Positions 1 to 6,724 of a stretch of 11,569 nt of DNA are shown one piece after another (position 1 is the first letter of the stretch; each line of letters starts with the position of its first letter). Under the pieces are notes generated by a model. The model saw only the letters and a list, made by a program, of their open reading frames with translations. It was not told where the DNA came from and made no database searches. Source of the stretch: Sphingobacteriaceae bacterium (GTDB taxonomy: Bacteria > Bacteroidota > Bacteroidia > Sphingobacteriales > Sphingobacteriaceae); NCBI GenBank assembly GCA_021740025.1, contig JAIPAN010000011.1, forward strand, positions 1-11,569. Direction: 5' to 3'. Position numbers and translations under genes: made by a program.

Positions 1-1
1 C

Positions 2-946
2 GGTAATGAGGTTATGCAAGCCATACAAACTGGCTTTGATCCGAAAGAAATAGTTTTTGCAGCCGTTGGTAAAACAGACAAAGAGATTTTAAAGGCCTTG
101 CAACACGATATTTTTTGTTTCAATGCAGAATCGCTGGAAGAGTTGCGCATTATTAACGAATTGGCCTCAAGCCAAGAGAAAATCGCCCGAATTGCTATTC
201 GCATAAATCCCAACGTTGATGCTAAAACACATCAATACATTACTACCGGTTTAGAGGAAAATAAATTTGGCGTAAATGCTTGGGAATTAAATGATTGTAT
301 TGAGGTATTGAAACAATCACCTAATCTAGAATTAATTGGTATTCACTTTCATGTGGGTTCGCAGGTAAAGGATTTAGATGTGTTTAAAAGCCTCTGTTTA
401 AAAGTAAACGAGTTTAATAGCTGGTTTGCCGATCGTGGCTTTAATCTTCGTGTATTAAATGTAGGTGGAGGCTTAGGTGTAGATTATTATCATCCCGATG
501 AACAGCCTATAGTTGATTTTGAAAGATATTTTGCCATTTTCAATCAGTTTCTGGAACGAAAAAATGGGCAAGAAGTGCATTTCGAATTGGGTCGCTCTTT
601 GGTTGCTGCCTGTGGGACACTAATTAGTCGAGTGCTTTACATCAAAAAAGGATTAAAAAAGAATTTCATGATTTTGGATGCGGGTATGACCGAATTGATG
701 CGTCCGGCATTGTACCAAGCCTACCATAAAATTGAAAATTTGAGCCGTATGGGCGAAAAATCTACTGTAAACTACGACGTGGTGGGCCCAATTTGTGAAA
801 GCACCGATACTTTTGGAAAAGAAGTTGAACTACCAGCCTCTCAGCGTGGCGATTTAATAGCCATTCGTACGGCTGGTGCTTACGGAGAGGTGATGGTTTC
901 TCGATACAATTTAAGAGAGCCCATTCAGGCTGTTTATTCTATTTAG
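2..946 (+). CDS. lysA: Diaminopimelate decarboxylase, 5' end cut off by window edge
   Basis: PLP-dependent cytosolic enzyme that decarboxylates meso-diaminopimelate to L-lysine, the last step of lysine synthesis. The frame is open from base 2 and the first visible residues (GNEV, before the Met at base 14) belong to a conserved internal segment, so the Met at 14 is not the start. The N-terminal part with the PLP-binding lysine lies outside the window. Visible landmarks: the HFHVGSQ barrel strand (about 344-364), the VGGGLG phosphate loop (about 458-475), an ELGR motif where many homologues have EPGR (about 584-595), the GPICES motif with the active-site cysteine of the partner subunit (about 785-802), and the C-terminal GAYGEV motif. 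About 100 N-terminal residues are missing compared with the usual length near 410. The TAG stop directly abuts the stop of the convergent acyl-CoA dehydrogenase gene. Confidence 0.95.
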   Translation, partial: GNEVMQAIQTGFDPKEIVFAAVGKTDKEILKALQHDIFCFNAESLEELRIINELASSQEKIARIAIRINPNVDAKTHQYITTGLEENKFGVNAWELNDCIEVLKQSPNLELIGIHFHVGSQVKDLDVFKSLCLKVNEFNSWFADRGFNLRVLNVGGGLGVDYYHPDEQPIVDFERYFAIFNQFLERKNGQEVHFELGRSLVAACGTLISRVLYIKKGLKKNFMILDAGMTELMRPALYQAYHKIENLSRMGEKSTVNYDVVGPICESTDTFGKEVELPASQRGDLIAIRTAGAYGEVMVSRYNLREPIQAVYSI

Positions 947-2140
947 TTATTCAAAAGCATTAATTCCGGTTATATCCATGCCGGTAATTAGCAGGTGAAT
1001 ATCGTGGGTACCTTCATACGTTACCACCGATTCTAAATTCATCATGTGGCGCATAATGGGAAATTCGCCAGTAATGCCCATGCCACCTAACATTTGGCGG
1101 GCTTCGCGGGCAACGTTTAGTGCCGTTTCTACACCATTTCGCTTTGCCATTGATATTTGAGCTGGGGTGGCTGTATTTTCATTTTTTAGTACGCCCAATC
1201 GCCAATTTAAGAGTTGACCTTTGGTTATTTCTGTAATCATTTCGGCCAATTTCTTCTGTTGCAATTGAAATCCGCCAATAGCTTTACCAAATTGTATGCG
1301 TTCTTTTGAATACCGCAAAGCCGTATCGTAGCAATCCATAGCGGCACCCAAGGCACCCCAGGCAATGCCAAAACGGGCTTGGTTTAGACAACTTAAAGGG
1401 CCTTTTAAGCCTTTTACATTTGGTAAAATATTTTCTTTAGGCACTTTTACATTATCAAAAACCAATTCGCCAGTAGCCGATGCCCGTAAACTCCATTTAT
1501 TATGCGTTTCGGGCGTTGAGAAACCTTCCATACCACGCTCAACTATTATACCTTTTATGTCTCCTTGTTCGTTTTTGGCCCATACCACAGCAATATCTGC
1601 AAAAGGAGCATTAGAAATCCAGAGTTTGGCGCCATTTAAAATGACGTGGTCGCCGGCATCGGTAAAGTGCGTAACCATGCCCGCAGGGTTGGAGCCAAAA
1701 TCAGGCTCGGTTAAGCCAAAACAGCCCATAAATTCGCCGGTAGCAAGTTTTGGTAAATATTTTTTCCGTTGTTCCTCCGAGCCAAAGGCATAAATGGGGT
1801 ACATCACCAAAGATCCTTGCACCGAAGCAGTAGAACGAATACCCGAATCGCCTCTTTCCAATTCTTGCATCATTAACCCATAAGAAATATAATCCAAACC
1901 GGCACCACCGTATTCAACCGGAATGGTGGGGCCAAACACACCAATTTCGCCTAAGCCTTTGATTAAATGTTTCGGGAAAACGGCTTTTTGAGCATATTCT
2001 TCAATAATAGGGCTTAGTTCTTTTTTCACCCAGCTGCGCACACTATCACGAATCAAGCGTTGTTCATCATTTAGTAAGTCATCCACTACATAATAATCGG
2101 GTGCTTCAAACAAATCTTTTTTTGAGGAGGGTGTATGCAT
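947..2140 (-). CDS. gcdH: Glutaryl-CoA dehydrogenase (acyl-CoA dehydrogenase family)
   Basis: FAD flavoenzyme predicted to oxidise and decarboxylate glutaryl-CoA to crotonyl-CoA, passing electrons to an electron-transfer flavoprotein; this is a step in lysine and tryptophan breakdown. The 397-residue protein has the usual acyl-CoA dehydrogenase order: N-terminal helical domain (about 20-135), middle beta domain (about 138-235) opening with GCFGLTEP (139-146), and C-terminal helical domain. Two features point to the glutaryl-specific subgroup: SGIRSTASVQGSLVMYPI (99-116), whose Arg102 aligns with human GCDH Arg94 that binds the distal carboxylate, and YEGTHDIH (375-382) with Glu376 as the catalytic base. 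The ATG start has no Shine-Dalgarno sequence, but a TATTTTTG box lies 26 bases upstream. It converges on lysA with zero spacing. Another short-chain acyl-CoA substrate is possible but less likely. Confidence 0.92.
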   Translation of the reverse strand: MHTPSSKKDLFEAPDYYVVDDLLNDEQRLIRDSVRSWVKKELSPIIEEYAQKAVFPKHLIKGLGEIGVFGPTIPVEYGGAGLDYISYGLMMQELERGDSGIRSTASVQGSLVMYPIYAFGSEEQRKKYLPKLATGEFMGCFGLTEPDFGSNPAGMVTHFTDAGDHVILNGAKLWISNAPFADIAVVWAKNEQGDIKGIIVERGMEGFSTPETHNKWSLRASATGELVFDNVKVPKENILPNVKGLKGPLSCLNQARFGIAWGALGAAMDCYDTALRYSKERIQFGKAIGGFQLQQKKLAEMITEITKGQLLNWRLGVLKNENTATPAQISMAKRNGVETALNVAREARQMLGGMGITGEFPIMRHMMNLESVVTYEGTHDIHLLITGMDITGINAFE

Positions 2141-2166
2141 TTTTCAGGTTGATTTTAGCTGTTTAT

Positions 2167-2174
2167 CAAAAATA
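2167..2174 (-). promoter_or_regulatory. Candidate -7 box of gcdH promoter
   Basis: The minus strand reads TATTTTTG, an exact match to the Bacteroidota TAnnTTTG -7 element. It lies 26 bases before the gcdH ATG, which would give a leader of roughly 20 bases. A TTTG on the same strand (2200-2197) is 22 bases upstream, longer than the usual spacing, so the -33 element is uncertain. Confidence 0.5.
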
Positions 2175-2203
2175 GGTAAAAGCGAATTTTATATTTCAAA
2201 AAA

Positions 2204-2225
2204 ACGAATAATTATCTCTATTCGT
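2204..2225. repeat. Inverted repeat just upstream of folB -7 box
   Basis: Perfect 7-base arms ACGAATA (2204-2210) and TATTCGT (2219-2225) are separated by 8 bases. The repeat ends one base before the folB -7 box and occupies the stretch where a -33 element would sit, in the divergent gcdH/folB intergenic region. It could be a regulator site; chance in AT-rich DNA cannot be excluded. Confidence 0.35.
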
Positions 2226-2226
2226 C

Positions 2227-2234
2227 TATTTTTG
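2227..2234 (+). promoter_or_regulatory. Candidate -7 box of folB promoter
   Basis: TATTTTTG matches TAnnTTTG exactly and ends 4 bases before the folB ATG. Since Bacteroidota transcripts start a few bases after this box, the folB mRNA should begin at or next to its start codon. No clear TTG -33 element is seen at the usual distance. Confidence 0.55.
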
Positions 2235-2238
2235 TTAA

Positions 2239-2616
2239 ATGAGTTCGGTATTAAAAACAGTTGCTTTACGAGATGTTCGATTTTATGCGTATCACGGCTA
2301 TTATCCGGAAGAGCAGCAAATTGGCGGTGTTTTTTATGTGGATATAGTGCTTAGCCTACCGGCAGCTTGTGCTGCTACTGATGAATTAGCCGACACGCTG
2401 AATTACGAAGTGTTGTTTGCTATGGCCAAAGAAGAAATGCAAAAAACCTCTAAGTTGATTGAAACACCGGCTCAACACATACTCAATAGGGTATTAGTCG
2501 CTTTTCCTACCTTAACTCGTATAGAAGTGAATATACGTAAAGCGCACCCACCTTTGGCTGGTGAGCTAGCCTACGCAGAAGTAAGTTTAATACATACGAA
2601 TGATTCCGAAATATAG
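2239..2616 (+). CDS. folB: Dihydroneopterin aldolase
   Basis: Cytosolic enzyme of folate synthesis that converts 7,8-dihydroneopterin to 6-hydroxymethyl-dihydropterin and glycolaldehyde. At 125 residues it has the single tunnelling-fold domain of normal FolB length. Recognisable motifs in order: FYAYHGYYPEEQ (15-26) with the conserved Glu, DTLNYE (52-57), the pterin-binding stretch LIETPAQHI (74-82), and RKAHPP (100-105) carrying the catalytic lysine. The start is the first ATG, immediately after a TATTTTTG box and without a Shine-Dalgarno sequence. The last 17 bases overlap the start of the downstream FAD-dependent dehydrogenase gene in another frame, suggesting co-transcription and coupled translation, although the two products share no obvious pathway. 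No other folate gene is in the window. Confidence 0.93.
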   Translation: MSSVLKTVALRDVRFYAYHGYYPEEQQIGGVFYVDIVLSLPAACAATDELADTLNYEVLFAMAKEEMQKTSKLIETPAQHILNRVLVAFPTLTRIEVNIRKAHPPLAGELAYAEVSLIHTNDSEI

Positions 2617-4003
2617 TCCAATTACAGCAGAATTTATAAGCCAGCTAAAAAACTTACTTGGCGAAGCCTTTGTACTTACCCAGCAGGACGAATTGGCTCG
2701 GTATGCGCAAGATGAAACGGAAGATTTAACCTATTTCCCGGAATTAGTAGTCAAACCACACAGTGCCAAAGAGATTTCTCAACTACTTATCTGGTGTAAT
2801 CAGTATAAGGTGCCGCTTACTCCCCGAGGTGCCGGAACGGGCTTGAGTGGAGCCGCTTTGCCCATTTATGGTGGAGTACTGTTATCGATGGAGCGTTTTA
2901 ATTCCATTTTAGAGATTGATGAACAAAATTTACAAGCCAGGGTACAATCGGGGGTAATTACAGAAGTGTTTATGAATGCGGTGGAGGAGAAGGGTTTATA
3001 TTATCCGGTTGATCCATCTAGCAAAGGCTCTTGTTTTTTAGGCGGCAACGTTGCCCATGGCAGCGGTGGCCCTAGAGTAGTAAAATACGGCACCATTAGA
3101 GAATATATTTTGAATTTAAAGGTGGTATTGCCCACTGGAGAAATTATATGGACCGGCGCCAATACGCTAAAATTCGCCTCGGGCTATAATCTTACACAAT
3201 TGTTTATAGGCTCGGAGGGTACCTTAGGCATTGTTACCGAAATAGTGGTAAAACTAATTCCTAAACCTGCCCAAAACGTGTTATTGTTAGCGTCTTTTAC
3301 CTCAAATGAACAAGCCTGTGAAGCAGTTTCGGCTATTTTCAGAGCCGGTATTACACCTTCGGCGGTGGAGTTTATGGAGCGCAAAGGGGTAGAGTGGGTG
3401 ATGAAAAACGATGGTGTTGTATTTGATTTAAAAGATAATGTGGCTGCTTTGCTATTAATTGAGCTTGATGGACCTTCTCTAGATGCCTTGTACGAAATAG
3501 GTGGACAACTGAATGAGGTGTTAGAAAACTACCAGTGTTTAGACGTACTTTTTGCCGATACGGCAACACAAAAAGTGGAGCTTTGGCGCATGCGCCGCAC
3601 CATGGCGGTTTCGGTTAAAGCCAATTCGGTGTATAAAGAAGAAGATACGGTAGTTCCCCGAGCAGCTTTACCTCAATTAATTGCAGGTATTAAGCGTATT
3701 GGTCTTGCTTATGGCTTCGAATCTATTTGTTATGGCCATGCTGGCGATGGAAATTTGCATGTAAATATTCTAAAAGGCAGCATGAGTGATGAAGATTGGC
3801 AGCATAAATTGAAAAAGGGCATTGCCGAAATTTTTGAATTCACGGTTTCTTTGGGTGGAACACTTTCTGGAGAGCATGGCATAGGTTTGGTACAAAAAGA
3901 ATACATGCATCTTAAATTCTCGGAAGTGCATTTAAATCTTATGCGGCATATTAAACAGGTATTTGACCCACAAGACATTCTTAATCCTGGTAAAATATTT
4001 TAA
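2600..4003 (+). CDS. FAD-dependent D-2-hydroxyacid dehydrogenase, GlcD type
   Basis: Member of the FAD_binding_4 / FAD-oxidase_C family (glycolate oxidase subunit GlcD, D-lactate and D-2-hydroxyglutarate dehydrogenases), which oxidise a D-2-hydroxyacid to the 2-oxoacid. The 467-residue protein has an N-terminal PCMH-type FAD domain (about 50-210) with PRGAGTGLSGAALP (75-88), a glycine-rich FAD loop around GGNVAHGSGG, and GSEGTLGIVTE. The C-terminal domain carries GHAGDGNLH (379-387) and GEHGIG (424-429), whose histidines ligate a metal in characterised relatives, and ends in the usual FDPQDILNPGKIF. No iron-sulfur GlcF or GlcE gene is adjacent and no C-terminal ferredoxin domain is fused, so it is either a stand-alone enzyme or uses distant partners. 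The ATG overlaps folB by 17 bases; the N-terminus fits the family, and the next ATG is far inside. The exact substrate cannot be read from the sequence. Confidence 0.9.
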   Translation: MIPKYSPITAEFISQLKNLLGEAFVLTQQDELARYAQDETEDLTYFPELVVKPHSAKEISQLLIWCNQYKVPLTPRGAGTGLSGAALPIYGGVLLSMERFNSILEIDEQNLQARVQSGVITEVFMNAVEEKGLYYPVDPSSKGSCFLGGNVAHGSGGPRVVKYGTIREYILNLKVVLPTGEIIWTGANTLKFASGYNLTQLFIGSEGTLGIVTEIVVKLIPKPAQNVLLLASFTSNEQACEAVSAIFRAGITPSAVEFMERKGVEWVMKNDGVVFDLKDNVAALLLIELDGPSLDALYEIGGQLNEVLENYQCLDVLFADTATQKVELWRMRRTMAVSVKANSVYKEEDTVVPRAALPQLIAGIKRIGLAYGFESICYGHAGDGNLHVNILKGSMSDEDWQHKLKKGIAEIFEFTVSLGGTLSGEHGIGLVQKEYMHLKFSEVHLNLMRHIKQVFDPQDILNPGKIF

Positions 4004-4021
4004 AATACGGCTTGGGATGGT

Positions 4022-4029
4022 TATTTTTG
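4022..4029 (+). promoter_or_regulatory. Candidate -7 box of the 436-residue gene
   Basis: TATTTTTG sits in the 30-base gap after the dehydrogenase gene and ends 4 bases before the ATG, the same octamer and spacing as at folB. This suggests the downstream gene has its own promoter and a leaderless transcript. No convincing -33 TTG is seen. Confidence 0.5.
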
Positions 4030-4033
4030 AGCT

Positions 4034-5344
4034 ATGGCCCGTGAATTACTAGAAACTAAACGCAAAGCACTAAAAATTAACCTCGATCCGAGTATTTACG
4101 GGACTTTCGCCGAAATTGGTGCAGGGCAAGAGGTAGCTCGTAATTTTTTCACGGCTGGTGCCGCATCCGGAACTATTGCCAAAACTATGTCGGCTTACGA
4201 TATGGTGTTTAGTAATTCCATTTACGGTAGCGAAGAAAATGGCCGATATGTAAGTAAATCGAGGTTAGATAAAATGCTAAGCCACGAGTTCGAACTTTTA
4301 ACTGAGCGTTTAAATGGCCCTGAATATGCTACTAAAACCTTTTTCGCTTTTGCCGATACCGTAACCACTTTAAATTTTAGTAAAAGTAACGATCCACATG
4401 GTTGGTTAGGCCTCCGTTTTCAAACAGAACCTAATGGCCCAGCCAATGATATTGTTTTTCATGTGCGTTTGTTAGATAGCGATGCTAGCTTGCAACAACA
4501 CGTTTTGGGTGTTTTGGGCGTAAATTTAGTGTACGCTGCTTATTTCCACCATCAAGATATTCAAACCATGATTGAATCTTTGGCCGACAATTTGGCTCAA
4601 GGATCGGTAGAAATTGATATGGTGAGCCTACATGGCCCGGCTTTTAAAGATGCCGACGATCGCCTAGTAAACCTCTATTTAATTGCTAAGGGTTTTTCGA
4701 GTGCCGCTATTTTTAATCCAAATGCCGAGGCTTGCCAAAGCAAAGATGTGTTGTATAAGAAAGATGTAATGATTTTACGCACCAAGTTTGGGCAAAAATC
4801 AAATCCTAATTTCGATTTATTGAATACTGCTGTAGCTCAATTTAAACGCTCTCAGAATTTAAAAGATGAGCAGGTAATTGTGTTAATTGAGGTATTAATG
4901 ACCAATTTACTAGACAGCTCTAAAGAGGTAAGTGCCGCAGATTTAGATACTTTTGCAAGCAGGGCAGAGGCTTTGTGTGCTACTGGCAATTATGTAATTG
5001 TTTCAAACTATACCCGTAATCATAAACTAGCCCAATATTTAAGCCGTTGCAGTCCGCATAGTGTGGGTATTTCTACAAACATTTCTAATTTAAAACACAT
5101 TTTTACTGCCGACGAGTTTGGCGACAATTATACCGACGAATTACTGGCTTATGTAAGCGATTTGTTCAGCAAAAATGTAAAATTGTACGCTTATCCGTAC
5201 TTAGACAAAGCTAATAAGCAAATTATTACCACCAAGAACATGCCGGTTTCTGCGGAAGCAAAACCTTTATTCGATTTCTTGGTGAGCAATGGCTATATCT
5301 CAGACATTGATGGTTTTGATGCCAAAGATGTGAAAACGGTTTAG
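4034..5344 (+). CDS. Conserved protein of unknown function, 436 residues
   Basis: I recognise the family as a conserved uncharacterised protein found in Bacteroidota (and, as I recall, cyanobacteria), but its function is not established. The N-terminus has a very conserved look: LLETKRKALKINLDPSIYG (5-23) followed by TFAEIGAGQEVARNFFTAG (24-42) and AYDMVFSNSIYG (54-65). Later blocks include FFAFADTVTTLNF (103-115), a possible nucleotide or metal site around VSLHGPAFKDADDRL (197-211), and DVLYKKDVMILRTKFG (238-253). There is no signal peptide, transmembrane helix or beta-barrel signature, so it should be cytosolic. Database names such as TonB-dependent receptor or nicotinate-nucleotide adenylyltransferase, which I recall being attached to relatives, find no support: there is no plug or barrel and no HxGH motif. 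Its TAG stop interlocks with the stop of convergent yajQ over 4 bases. Confidence 0.85.
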   Translation: MARELLETKRKALKINLDPSIYGTFAEIGAGQEVARNFFTAGAASGTIAKTMSAYDMVFSNSIYGSEENGRYVSKSRLDKMLSHEFELLTERLNGPEYATKTFFAFADTVTTLNFSKSNDPHGWLGLRFQTEPNGPANDIVFHVRLLDSDASLQQHVLGVLGVNLVYAAYFHHQDIQTMIESLADNLAQGSVEIDMVSLHGPAFKDADDRLVNLYLIAKGFSSAAIFNPNAEACQSKDVLYKKDVMILRTKFGQKSNPNFDLLNTAVAQFKRSQNLKDEQVIVLIEVLMTNLLDSSKEVSAADLDTFASRAEALCATGNYVIVSNYTRNHKLAQYLSRCSPHSVGISTNISNLKHIFTADEFGDNYTDELLAYVSDLFSKNVKLYAYPYLDKANKQIITTKNMPVSAEAKPLFDFLVSNGYISDIDGFDAKDVKTV

Positions 5345-5832
5345 TTCCGCATATTAATAAACTGCAGGGGTTGGCCAAAATCTTCGCCACGACAAAGGGA
5401 AATTACTGCCTGTAAATCATCAATTTTTTTGCCTTGTACCCGTAATTGGTCATCCATAATAGAAGCTTGCACTTTTATGCCACTATCTTTTATGCTTTTT
5501 ACCAATTTTTTGGCAGTTTCTTTATCAATACCTTCTTTAATTTTAATTTCTTTCCGAATCATATTGCCAGAGGCGTAGCGTTCTTTGCCCATATCCATGC
5601 AGTTAGGATCCAACTGCTGTTTTACCATTCTAGAAATAATGGCATCTTGAATGGCTTTTAAACGCATATCGTCTTCGGTAACAATCAGTACCATATTGGT
5701 CTTTTTGTCTAAGTCAACAGTGCTGTTTGAACCATTAAAATCGTAACGGTTTAAGATTTCTTTTTTGGCAGTATTAATGGCGTTGTCTAGGGTTTGGCCA
5801 TCTACTTTACTAACAATATCAAATGAAGGCAT
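5341..5832 (-). CDS. yajQ: YajQ family nucleotide-binding protein (DUF520)
   Basis: Small cytosolic protein of the YajQ/DUF520 family; members bind nucleotides and RNA, and the Xanthomonas homologue is a cyclic di-GMP effector. The 163-residue length is normal. The start MPSFDIVSKVD and the following NAINTAKKEILNRYDF block (about 18-33) are family hallmarks, as are IQDAIISRMVKQQLD (61-75), the IRKEIKIKEGIDKE region (about 92-105) and VQASIMDDQLRVQGKKIDDLQ (about 121-141). Two alternating alpha-beta ferredoxin-like domains are expected from the family structure. Its stop overlaps the stop of the opposite gene by 4 bases. A TATCTTTA element lies 8 bases before the ATG in the 26-base gap after the DUF3050 gene, so it may have its own start site in addition to read-through. 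Which nucleotide it binds here cannot be read from sequence. Confidence 0.93.
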   Translation of the reverse strand: MPSFDIVSKVDGQTLDNAINTAKKEILNRYDFNGSNSTVDLDKKTNMVLIVTEDDMRLKAIQDAIISRMVKQQLDPNCMDMGKERYASGNMIRKEIKIKEGIDKETAKKLVKSIKDSGIKVQASIMDDQLRVQGKKIDDLQAVISLCRGEDFGQPLQFINMRN

Positions 5833-5840
5833 TTTTATTT

Positions 5841-5848
5841 TAAAGATA
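5841..5848 (-). promoter_or_regulatory. Possible -7 box of yajQ
   Basis: The minus strand reads TATCTTTA, one mismatch (last base) from TAnnTTTG, ending 8 bases before the yajQ ATG. A TTG at 5872-5870 is 21 bases further upstream, slightly long for a -33 element. Weak by itself, but it fits the close placement seen at other starts here. Confidence 0.3.
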
Positions 5849-5858
5849 CGTAAATAGA

Positions 5859-6641
5859 TTATGCTAGTTCAACTTGTTTTTCTAATGCAGCTAATACGCC
5901 ATCCCAAAGGTCAATTCTATGTTTTAATCCGAGTTTTACCGCTTCTAATGCTTCTGCTTTTTTAGATTCTTCAGTACCTATTAAATTTTCGGTCATGGCA
6001 ATAGCCAAATGACTGTGGTGATCACCATCAACTTCTATATGGCGTTCCAAATAATACTGAAAAATTGCCGCATCATTGCTAGTTTTGATATTGATATCTT
6101 TCACCATAGCAATAAACATATCAGGAATTAAATCTTCGCGACCAAAAGTGAATACTGCTGCTTGTACATAAGCTTTGTTATCTTCAATTATTTTAAAGGT
6201 ATAGCGAACAAAATTTTTAATACTTTCATCAATATCTAATTGGTTTAATGCATCTGTTATAGTTACACCATTTTTTATATCCTCAATCAAACGGTTTATC
6301 GCTGAGCATTTAGCACCTGCTTGCTGCATGGCATTTAAATAAAGCTCAAAATGACTGATGTGATTGCCTTCTTGATCAATATCACTTTCTTCGCCCACTA
6401 CAATTTCGTTTATTAAAAAGCGTGTAGCAGGTGATCCTACGGGCAGCCAAGGGCTTTTCACGCAGGTAAGATTGTTTTGCAAGGCTTTTAAAAGTGACAT
6501 AAAATCCCACACAGCAAAAACATGGTGCTGCATAAAAATGCGTAAATCGTTCTTAGAGTTAATCTTCTTGTAAACCGGATGGTTTACTAATTCTTGCCTG
6601 AGGTCGGCAATTTCTTGTTGAATAAATTGAGTGCTGGTCAT
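5859..6641 (-). CDS. DUF3050 protein, heme-oxygenase-like fold, possible diiron oxygenase
   Basis: The 260-residue protein matches the DUF3050 family, an uncharacterised all-helical group that I recall as part of the heme-oxygenase-like superfamily. Family hallmarks are NHPVY (20-24), HHVFAVWDFMSLLKALQ (39-55), PWLPVG (64-69), LINEIVVGEESD (76-87), SHFELYLNAM (96-105) and FGREDLIPDMF (166-176). Metal-ligand candidates form a pattern like the heme-oxygenase-like diiron oxidases: Glu84 or Glu85 and His94 or His97 in one region, Glu169, then His201, Asp205 and His208 in an HxxxDxxH motif. A soluble iron oxygenase is therefore an inference; substrate unknown. It lacks features that would make it TenA or a true heme oxygenase. 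It lies between yajQ and an XRE regulator on the same strand, with 26 and 83 bases of spacing, and has a near-consensus promoter. Confidence 0.85.
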   Translation of the reverse strand: MTSTQFIQQEIADLRQELVNHPVYKKINSKNDLRIFMQHHVFAVWDFMSLLKALQNNLTCVKSPWLPVGSPATRFLINEIVVGEESDIDQEGNHISHFELYLNAMQQAGAKCSAINRLIEDIKNGVTITDALNQLDIDESIKNFVRYTFKIIEDNKAYVQAAVFTFGREDLIPDMFIAMVKDINIKTSNDAAIFQYYLERHIEVDGDHHSHLAIAMTENLIGTEESKKAEALEAVKLGLKHRIDLWDGVLAALEKQVELA

Positions 6642-6648
6642 ACTTTTG

Positions 6649-6676
6649 CAAGTATAACCAGTCTTTTTTTACCCAA
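6649..6676 (-). promoter_or_regulatory. Candidate promoter of DUF3050 gene
   Basis: On the minus strand a TTG (6676-6674) is followed after 17 bases by TATACTTG (6656-6649), one mismatch from TAnnTTTG; the box ends 7 bases before the ATG. This is the best -33/-7 pair in the window by spacing. It predicts a near-leaderless mRNA. Confidence 0.5.
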
Positions 6677-6724
6677 TATAGTTTAAGTTATAATTTGAAC
6701 ATCTGATGACAAGATTCAGAATTC

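Noticed and set aside
14..16. ATG at 14 as the start of lysA
   Set aside because: The reading frame is open to base 2 and the residues before it (GNEV) continue a conserved internal LysA segment; the PLP-lysine region is missing, so the gene begins outside the window.
1365..1793. 142-residue open frame on the plus strand within gcdH
   Set aside because: Fully antisense to a well-conserved enzyme gene, with low-complexity composition and no recognisable domain.
2124..2130. GAGGAGG on the plus strand as a Shine-Dalgarno sequence
   Set aside because: It lies within the gcdH coding region on the opposite strand and no plus-strand start follows at the right distance.
3184..3978. Three short minus-strand open frames within the FAD dehydrogenase gene
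   Set aside because: They lie opposite conserved coding motifs and resemble no protein family.
5859..6641. TenA thiaminase or classical heme oxygenase
   Set aside because: The motifs match DUF3050 instead, and the TenA active-site cysteine pattern is not seen.
6702..6720. TCTGA/TCAGA hairpin after the XRE gene as a terminator
   Set aside because: Arms of only 5 bases with a 9-base loop and no T-run directly after it in the direction of transcription.
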